DNA of 6,982 nt, from the NCBI GenBank assembly GCA_031276685.1, contig JAISMQ010000120.1, forward strand, positions 1-6,982, in the 5' to 3' direction. Of the stretch, positions 1-5,025 are shown in pieces. The notes beneath the pieces are model-generated. The model had not been told where the DNA came from. It ran no database searches and saw nothing but the letters and a program-made list of their open reading frames with translations. This DNA is from Treponema sp. GTDB taxonomy: Bacteria; Spirochaetota; Spirochaetia; Treponematales; Breznakiellaceae. Every line of letters starts with the position of its first letter. Position 1 is the first letter of the stretch. Made by a program: the position numbers and the translations under genes.

Positions 1-1602
1 CGGGTCCGCGCCCTGCCGGATGGTGATTTCCGGGACGGGCTTGTGGAACTGCTGGACGGGATCCGGGTCTACCACCGCCGCTGCCTTGAAACGATACGGG
101 CCGCGATAACCGGCGAAAACAGGGCCGCTGCGGAAAAACTCCTGGCGGCTCTGGCCCGCGTCCCCTTCGCCCCCGCCCGGAACATCTACGAAGCCCTGGT
201 CTGCTGGAATTTTATTTACTACGTGGACGGCTGCGATAACCCCGGGCGGCTTGACGCGGACCTTATCCCCTACCACCGGGGGGAGGACTGTACGCCCATT
301 TTTGAGGAATTGTTCGTTAACGTGGATGAAAATTCGGGCTGGAGCGGCGCCCTGGGGCCGGATTGCAACGCCCTTACCCTGCAGTGCCTCCGGGCGATAA
401 AGGGGCACCGCCGGCCCAGCCTGGAACTGCGGGTGGACGGCAGCACCCCGGCGGAGATCTGGCAGGCCGCCGCGGAGTCCCTGGCCAGCGGTTGCGGGGA
501 GCCCGCCCTGTACAACGAGACCCTGTACCAGCGCGCCCTGGCGGAACGTTTCCCCCATATCCCCCGTGAAGACCTGATGCGCTTTAACGGCGGCGGCTGT
601 ACCGAAACCATGCTGGCGGGGATCAGCAACGTAGGTTCCCTGGACGCGGGGATCAACCTCCCCCTGGTCTTTGAAGCCTACATGCGGAAGAACCTGGCGG
701 GCGCGGGGAGCTTTGACGTGTTCTACCGGGGCCTTCTGGACGAGATAGCCCGCGTTACCATTTTGGTGATGGAACGGATCAGCCAGTGCCAGGAGCGGCG
801 GGCTGCGGTCCGCCCGCAGCCGGTGCGGACCCTCCTTGTCGACGACTGTATCGATAAGGGGAAGGACTTTAACGCCGGGGGCGCGCGCTGGTACTGGAGC
901 GTTGTCAATTTTGCGGGGCTTGTCAACGTCATCGATTCCCTGCTGGCGATCCGGCGCCTGGTGTACCCCGCTTCGGGCCCGGCCATGGACGGCGCGGCCT
1001 TTCTGGCGGGCCTGGCGGCGCAGGAAAGCGGCTTCCTCCGCGCCCTTAAAGCCTGTCCCTGTTTCGGCGTGGACGACGCGGACGCCGACGCCCTGGCGGC
1101 GGACTTCGCGGGCCGGGTCTTCGATACCCTGAGGGAACGGACCCCTTATCTGGGGGGCCAGTTCCTGCCCTCCTCGATACAGTTCGTTACCTACACCGCG
1201 GCGGGCCGCGAGGTAGGGCCGACCCCGGACGGCCGGGGCCCGGGCGAGCCCCTGGCGGACTCCCTGGGGGCCGTCCACGGGAAGGACAGGGCCGGCCCCA
1301 CGGCCCTGCTGAACAGCGTGGCCAGCCTGCCCCTCTACAAGGCCGCCGGTACGCCGGTCCTTAACCTGCGGCTTAAAAAGGCCGATCTTGCCGCCTGCCT
1401 GCGCCCCCTGGTAACGGGCTACTTCGCCCGGGGCGGCATGCACGTGCAGATAAGCTGCATTTCCCGGGAGGACATGCTGGACGCCCTGGAACACCCGGAA
1501 CGGCACGAGAACCTTATCGTCCGCATCGGCGGCTACTCGGAGTACTTCAACCGCCTCGACGCGGACCAAAAACGGACCGTTCTGGAGCGCACCGAATTTT
1601 AG
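1..1602 (+). CDS. Glycyl radical enzyme (PFL-like dehydratase/lyase family), 5' end missing
   Basis: The reading frame is open from base 1 to the TAG at 1600-1602, giving 533 visible codons, so the true start is upstream. The protein belongs to the pyruvate formate-lyase/glycyl radical superfamily, cytoplasmic enzymes activated by a radical-SAM partner. The active-site cysteine is codon 200 (TGT, 598-600) in GGGCTETM, with a glutamate two residues later. That single Cys-x-Glu arrangement is the dehydratase/lyase type, not the Cys-Cys pair of true PFL. The glycyl radical site is RIGGYSEYF, with the radical glycine at codon 511 (1531-1533), 22 residues before the C-terminus. The 311-residue Cys-to-Gly spacing fits the family (about 315-332 in PFL, glycerol dehydratase and CutC). 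Other landmarks are DDCIDKGKDFNAGGARW and the PTPDGRGPGEPLADSLGA region. By that comparison roughly 220-290 N-terminal residues are missing. The flanking motifs differ from the usual GCVEP and RVxGY, so the substrate cannot be assigned; a sugar- or polyol-derived substrate is inferred only from the neighbours. No activating enzyme is in view. Confidence 0.93.
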   Translation, partial: RVRALPDGDFRDGLVELLDGIRVYHRRCLETIRAAITGENRAAAEKLLAALARVPFAPARNIYEALVCWNFIYYVDGCDNPGRLDADLIPYHRGEDCTPIFEELFVNVDENSGWSGALGPDCNALTLQCLRAIKGHRRPSLELRVDGSTPAEIWQAAAESLASGCGEPALYNETLYQRALAERFPHIPREDLMRFNGGGCTETMLAGISNVGSLDAGINLPLVFEAYMRKNLAGAGSFDVFYRGLLDEIARVTILVMERISQCQERRAAVRPQPVRTLLVDDCIDKGKDFNAGGARWYWSVVNFAGLVNVIDSLLAIRRLVYPASGPAMDGAAFLAGLAAQESGFLRALKACPCFGVDDADADALAADFAGRVFDTLRERTPYLGGQFLPSSIQFVTYTAAGREVGPTPDGRGPGEPLADSLGAVHGKDRAGPTALLNSVASLPLYKAAGTPVLNLRLKKADLAACLRPLVTGYFARGGMHVQISCISREDMLDALEHPERHENLIVRIGGYSEYFNRLDADQKRTVLERTEF

Positions 1603-1634
1603 CATCACTGCTCCGTCCGGATCCCGCACATAAA

Positions 1635-1662
1635 GCCTGCGGGAAGGCTTAAACCCGCAGGC
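1635..1662 (+). terminator. GC-rich hairpin, possible terminator or attenuator
   Basis: GCCTGCGGG (1635-1643) and CCCGCAGGC (1654-1662) form a perfect 9-bp stem with a 10-base loop, 32 bases after the stop of the glycyl radical enzyme. Stem strength and position suit a transcription terminator. However, the downstream bases are GAATTATA rather than a T-run, so it is not a classical intrinsic terminator. The loop and flank allow a competing hairpin: AAGCCT (1633-1638) can pair with AGGCTT (1645-1650). It could instead protect the 3' end of the upstream mRNA. Confidence 0.45.
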
Positions 1663-1675
1663 GAATTATAGAGGC

Positions 1676-1706
1676 TTTCCCAAAACCAAACTTCAGTTTT
1701 GGGAAA
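1676..1706 (+). repeat. 11-bp perfect inverted repeat ahead of the operon
   Basis: TTTCCCAAAAC (1676-1686) and GTTTTGGGAAA (1696-1706) form an 11-bp perfect stem around a 9-base loop. It ends only 8 bases before the AGGGAGG ribosome binding site of the next gene. It has no T-run after it on either strand, so a simple terminator is unlikely. It could be an operator for a dimeric repressor, a leader hairpin affecting translation of the isomerase gene, or a copy of a dispersed intergenic repeat. Sequence alone does not choose between these. Confidence 0.5.
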
Positions 1707-1714
1707 AGTTTGAC

Positions 1715-1721
1715 AGGGAGG
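1715..1721 (+). promoter_or_regulatory. Ribosome binding site selecting a GTG start
   Basis: AGGGAGG lies 5 bases before GTG at 1727-1729. The next in-frame ATG (1754-1756) has no comparable site, and starting there would remove the N-terminal FGGPVF segment, which looks like a family feature. The GTG is therefore preferred. Confidence 0.75.
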
Positions 1722-1726
1722 TTACT

Positions 1727-2611
1727 GTGATCAAATTCGGCGGGCCGGTATTTATGGCGGACGAGAAAGCGGCGGGCGCGGGCGAAAGCCACGGCGGGCG
1801 GGGGGATCCTGTTCTTTTGGCGCGCAGGCACCGGGAAAAGGGCTTTACCGCGGCCTACGTGCCAAAGATCGACATCAACGATGCGGCCATGATCAGGGCA
1901 ACGCGGGAAGCCTTTGGCAAAGAGGGGGTTGTCCTGGCGGAAGCCGGTTATTGGGAAAACATTATGGATACCGACGCCGAAAGCAGGGCCTTCCACCGGG
2001 GGCGCCAGTTGGAGGCCCTGGCCCTGGCGGAAGAACTGGGGGCCGTGTGTTCCCTCAACATCTTCGGCTCGTACTGCCACGGCAACGGGAATTCCCGGCA
2101 CGAAGCGCTGAATTTTTCCGAAGAGGCATTTGAGGCCGCGGTGGACATGGCCCGGTACTTTATCGACGCCGTAAAACCAAAGACCGCCTTTTTCGCCTAC
2201 GAGATATTTCCCTTTGACATTACCGATACTGCGGAGAACATCGAGCGGCTTATCAAAGCCGTTGACCGGAAGCAGTTCGGCGCCCATCTGGACCTGGCCA
2301 ACCTGATCAACTGCCCCCGGGCGTATTTTTCTTCCGGGGATATTACCCGGGACTGCGTGCGCCGTTTCGGCGACAGGATCGTTTCCTGCCATGTCAAGGA
2401 CATCAAAATGAAGGAGCCTTCCATCAGCGTCATTCTGGAAGAAGTTCCCATGGGGCAGGGGAACATCGACCTTAAAACGTTTATGCGGCAGATCGAGGGG
2501 CTTTCCCGGCCTGTCCCGTTTATGATGGAGCATCTGAACGGCGAGGCCCAGTACGATGCGGCCGCCAGCCATATCCGTAAAACCGGCAGGGAACTGGGTA
2601 TAGATTTATAA
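1727..2611 (+). CDS. Sugar (phosphate) isomerase/epimerase, xylose-isomerase-like TIM barrel
   Basis: A complete 294-residue cytoplasmic protein of the AP-endonuclease-2/xylose-isomerase-like TIM-barrel family. This family includes ketose 3-epimerases, hydroxypyruvate isomerase and inosose dehydratase/isomerase. The four expected divalent-metal ligands are visible in order on the barrel strands: Glu159 (FAYEIFPF), Asp189 (HLDLANLI), His222 (CHVKDIK) and Glu268 (MMEHL). They match the Glu-Asp-His-Glu set of D-tagatose 3-epimerase-type enzymes, so catalysis by metal-assisted proton transfer next to a carbonyl is likely. Near the N-terminus FGGPVF and, around residues 72-81, an AEAGYWENIMD stretch are family-like. 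It starts at GTG behind AGGGAGG. It is the first gene of the close-packed set, 27 bases before the oxidoreductase. Such pairings are common where a keto-sugar made by a Gfo/Idh enzyme is isomerised, dehydrated or eliminated. The exact substrate is unknown. Confidence 0.88.
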   Translation: MIKFGGPVFMADEKAAGAGESHGGRGDPVLLARRHREKGFTAAYVPKIDINDAAMIRATREAFGKEGVVLAEAGYWENIMDTDAESRAFHRGRQLEALALAEELGAVCSLNIFGSYCHGNGNSRHEALNFSEEAFEAAVDMARYFIDAVKPKTAFFAYEIFPFDITDTAENIERLIKAVDRKQFGAHLDLANLINCPRAYFSSGDITRDCVRRFGDRIVSCHVKDIKMKEPSISVILEEVPMGQGNIDLKTFMRQIEGLSRPVPFMMEHLNGEAQYDAAASHIRKTGRELGIDL

Positions 2612-2638
2612 GCAAAACGTACAACGGGAGAAATAGCC

Positions 2639-3742
2639 ATGAAGCACACGGTCGTAATCGCGGGATTGGGAAACCGGGGGAAAATCCACCTTAAGGGGAT
2701 TCTGGAGAATCCCGGACGTTTTGAACTTTTGGGCGTCTATGATCCTTCCGCGGAGGCGGTGAAGAAAACTGTTGAGCGTTTTAACATCACCTGCCCGGTG
2801 TATTCTTCTGCGGAAGAAATGCTGGCAAAGGCCAGGCCGGACATACTGGTGTTTGTCACCCACCCGGAAATCCGCATGGAATACATCAGGCTGGGCATCA
2901 AGCACAAGGTAAAGGGCATTTCTTTTGAAAAGCCCATGTCCGTTTCCCTTGCCGACGCCAGGGAAATGACCAGGCTTTGCAATGATAACGGGATAAAGGC
3001 CGTTGTAAGCCACCAGCAAAAGTACATGAAGCAGATGCAGCAGATGTACACATGCGTGCGATCGGGGATTATCGGGGAGCCTGAGCTGATCCGGATCTTC
3101 ATGCGCCCCTGGGCTTCCCAGTTGGGCACCCACTTTGTGGACTACGCGCTGTGGGCGAACGGCGGTATCGGCGCCGAATGGGTGGTTGGCCATGTCCATG
3201 GCCGGGTAAAGCTGACCGATGATCATCCGTCTCCGGATTACCTGTTTGGGGAGGCCCGTTTGAAAAACGGGGCTACGCTGATTATCGAAAGCGGGTACCT
3301 TGCGCCTTTCACCATGAGCGATAACGAATTCTGGTGCAATAACCGGCTCACCGTTTACGGGGAACACGGCTACGCCTGGGCGGAGACGAACGGCCGCTGC
3401 GCCGTTTTTTCCCCGGAAACGAAGGGCGGGGTGGAAGTCTACCAGTATCCCAAATTCACCGTACAGCAGGAGGACACCCAGACGCCTTACTACGCCGAGT
3501 ACGCCGACTGGATGGACGATGACGGCAAAAAACATTCCTGCAACATCAACATAAGCCTTGAAGGTTTTGAGATTATCGAGGGGCTTTACAAGAGCGCCCT
3601 GGAAAACGTCCGCGTTGATATTCCGATACGGGGCGATGTGCGCGACGCTGTCGCGGAAATGAAGCGGGTGCTGCCCGAAATGTCCTATCCCGAAGGGTTC
3701 AGGGACGGCGGTTTCTATAAAAACGGGCTCCAGGTGAAGTAA
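2639..3742 (+). CDS. Gfo/Idh/MocA family NAD(P)-dependent oxidoreductase
   Basis: A complete 367-residue cytoplasmic oxidoreductase that probably oxidises or reduces a sugar or cyclitol hydroxyl. The N-terminal Rossmann fold shows GLGNRG (residues 9-14). Asp35, at the end of the second strand (GVYDPS), suggests NAD rather than NADP preference. The hallmark EKP is at 97-99, with Lys98 the usual catalytic lysine. The C-terminal alpha/beta domain carries GTHFVDY (163-169) with His165. Four residues before that histidine, where inositol dehydrogenase has the Asp of its DxxxH pair, this protein has Gln161, so the acid-base arrangement may differ. The ATG is preceded by GGGAG with 8-base spacing. 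It lies 27 bases after the isomerase gene and 12 before the bicupin gene, so co-transcription is very likely. Sampled lines in its 5' half are only about 43-45% GC, lower than the first gene. The substrate is not identifiable. Confidence 0.92.
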   Translation: MKHTVVIAGLGNRGKIHLKGILENPGRFELLGVYDPSAEAVKKTVERFNITCPVYSSAEEMLAKARPDILVFVTHPEIRMEYIRLGIKHKVKGISFEKPMSVSLADAREMTRLCNDNGIKAVVSHQQKYMKQMQQMYTCVRSGIIGEPELIRIFMRPWASQLGTHFVDYALWANGGIGAEWVVGHVHGRVKLTDDHPSPDYLFGEARLKNGATLIIESGYLAPFTMSDNEFWCNNRLTVYGEHGYAWAETNGRCAVFSPETKGGVEVYQYPKFTVQQEDTQTPYYAEYADWMDDDGKKHSCNINISLEGFEIIEGLYKSALENVRVDIPIRGDVRDAVAEMKRVLPEMSYPEGFRDGGFYKNGLQVK

Positions 3743-3754
3743 TGCGGAGGTTAC

Positions 3755-4996
3755 ATGACGATCAACGAGAAGAAACAGCTTGTTCGCGGGGAGCTGCAAA
3801 AGAACGGCGGCGTGCTGCGTTTCGCCCCCTGCTGGGTAGCGCGCAATTTTATGCAGCCGGGGCGCAGGCTCAAACTGGACCCCAGGGATTATTACGCCTA
3901 CGGGGGCGCCAAGGGCGGCATTGACGAGCGCTGGTTCGCCTCCACGACTCCCGCGGACAACGCGGAGTACACCATAGAGAACGAGGGCCTGAGCTTCGCC
4001 GTGATCAAAACGCCGGGCGGGGTCGAACAGGTGCTGTTCAAAGAGATCGTCGACCTTATGGGGCAGGACATTATCGGCGAAGAGCAGATGAACGCCTACG
4101 GCCGCTGGATGATGTTCTCAAAATTTTTTGACAACATGGGGCCCATAGCCCACCACGTCCACCTTAAAAACGAACACGCCGCCAACGTGGATATGCTGGG
4201 CAAACCCGAAGGCTATTACTTCCCGCCCCAGCAGAACAACGTGTACAACAACTTCCCCCATACCTACTTCGGCCTTAACCCCGGCGTCACCAAGGACGAT
4301 GTGATCAGGTGCCTTAAGGCCTGGGCCGACAGGGGCGACAACAACATCCTGGATCTTTCCCGTGCCTACCGCCTCGAAATAGGCACGGGCTGGGACGTGC
4401 CGCCGGGGGTGCTCCACGCGCCGGGTTCCGTCCTTACCTACGAGCCCCAGCGGGCCAGCGACGTTTCCATCTTCTTCCAGTCCCAGGTGGAGGGCCGCCA
4501 TAACGACAGGGCTACCCTGGTAAAGGATGTCCCCGGGGACAGGCACTACGACTACGAATACCTCTTTTCCATCCTGGACTGGGATCTTAACGTGGATCCC
4601 GGCTTTAAGGAAAACCGTTTTATCCGGCCCCTGCCTGCGGGGGACGAAGAAACCATGAACGAACAGGGGTATTCCGAACAGTGGGTGGTCTACGGTTCGT
4701 CCCATTTCTGCGCCAAGGAGCTTACGGTGTTCCCCGGGCGCAGCGTTACTATTACTGACGCCCAGGCCTACGGCCTTATCATGATGCAGGGCTACGGCGC
4801 CCTTAACAACGTGAAGATTGAAACCCCCGTCATGATACGCTTTGGCGATCTTACTTCCGACGAGTTTTTTGTTACCGAAGCCGCGGCGAAGCGGGGGGTG
4901 CGTATTACCAACAACAGCGATTATGATAATATCGTTATGCTCAAGCACTTTGGGCCGGACAACCCCGACTCGCGGCATCTGGTAAAGAGCCGTTAG
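3755..4996 (+). CDS. Bicupin protein resembling class I phosphomannose isomerase
   Basis: A complete 413-residue soluble protein, not matched to a named enzyme. The N-terminal part, with a glycine-rich GGAKGGIDERW stretch (50-60) and STTPAD, recalls the N-terminus of class I mannose-6-phosphate isomerases. Candidate metal ligands follow the same order: HHVH (133-136), KPE with Glu152, and His221 in VPPGVLHAPGS. Glu230 lies just after. This supports a metal-dependent aldose-ketose isomerase-type cupin, yet the standard QxH is replaced by His134-x-His136. Residues about 308-405 (VFPGRSVTITDAQAYGLIMM onward) look like a second cupin barrel without an obvious metal-binding histidine set. Its length is within the PMI range (about 300-440). 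The ATG follows GGAGG with only 4 bases between. The preceding stop codon forms TAATG, but that ATG is out of frame. It sits between the oxidoreductase and the glycosidase-like gene, suggesting it isomerises a sugar in the same pathway. Fold confidence is moderate; function is inference. Confidence 0.8.
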   Translation: MTINEKKQLVRGELQKNGGVLRFAPCWVARNFMQPGRRLKLDPRDYYAYGGAKGGIDERWFASTTPADNAEYTIENEGLSFAVIKTPGGVEQVLFKEIVDLMGQDIIGEEQMNAYGRWMMFSKFFDNMGPIAHHVHLKNEHAANVDMLGKPEGYYFPPQQNNVYNNFPHTYFGLNPGVTKDDVIRCLKAWADRGDNNILDLSRAYRLEIGTGWDVPPGVLHAPGSVLTYEPQRASDVSIFFQSQVEGRHNDRATLVKDVPGDRHYDYEYLFSILDWDLNVDPGFKENRFIRPLPAGDEETMNEQGYSEQWVVYGSSHFCAKELTVFPGRSVTITDAQAYGLIMMQGYGALNNVKIETPVMIRFGDLTSDEFFVTEAAAKRGVRITNNSDYDNIVMLKHFGPDNPDSRHLVKSR

Positions 4997-5025
4997 GCGC
5001 GGAGCCGGCAAGGAGAATTAACCGT

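Larger units (their letters stand above)
1603..1726. other. Intergenic gap with nested hairpins
   Basis: This 124-base gap separates the glycyl radical enzyme from the four-gene set. It has no ORF worth calling. It contains two inverted repeats, listed separately, and the ribosome binding site of the next gene. I see no convincing promoter pair. It is the only non-coding stretch longer than 30 bases in the window, so any transcription boundary or attenuation control between the two parts should lie here. Confidence 0.8.

Noticed and set aside
43..1602. GTG at 43 as the start of the glycyl radical enzyme
   Set aside because: The frame stays open to base 1, there is no ribosome binding site before 43, and family spacing requires some 220-290 more N-terminal residues than base 43 would allow.
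1..1602. Calling the first gene pyruvate formate-lyase (pflB)
   Set aside because: The adjacent Cys-Cys pair of PFL is absent; a single Cys followed two residues later by Glu points to the dehydratase/lyase branch.
1710..1715. Perfect TTGACA resembling a sigma-70 -35 box
   Set aside because: It overlaps the ribosome binding site of the GTG start, and 16-18 bases downstream, inside the coding region, there is no acceptable -10 box.
1649..2572. Long antisense frame opposite the isomerase gene (307 codons)
   Set aside because: No family-like motifs. It is explained by the GC-rich codon pattern of the + strand gene, which has the full metal-ligand set and a good ribosome binding site.
2606..3799. 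Antisense frame opposite the oxidoreductase (397 codons, longer than the gene itself)
   Set aside because: Its translation is low-complexity in character and matches no fold I recognise, while the + strand shows Rossmann, EKP and GTHxxD motifs.
3742..3924. Small frame beginning at the ATG overlapping the oxidoreductase stop (TAATG)
   Set aside because: It overlaps the bicupin gene out of frame, has no ribosome binding site at the right distance, and its translation is Arg/Ala/Gly-rich shadow sequence.
3755..4996. Calling the bicupin 5-deoxy-glucuronate isomerase (IolB)
   Set aside because: It is much longer than IolB (about 270 residues) and its metal-site order fits phosphomannose isomerase better.
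4118..5011. Antisense frame opposite the bicupin gene (297 codons)
   Set aside because: Val/Gly/His-rich shadow translation without motifs; the + strand product is convincing.
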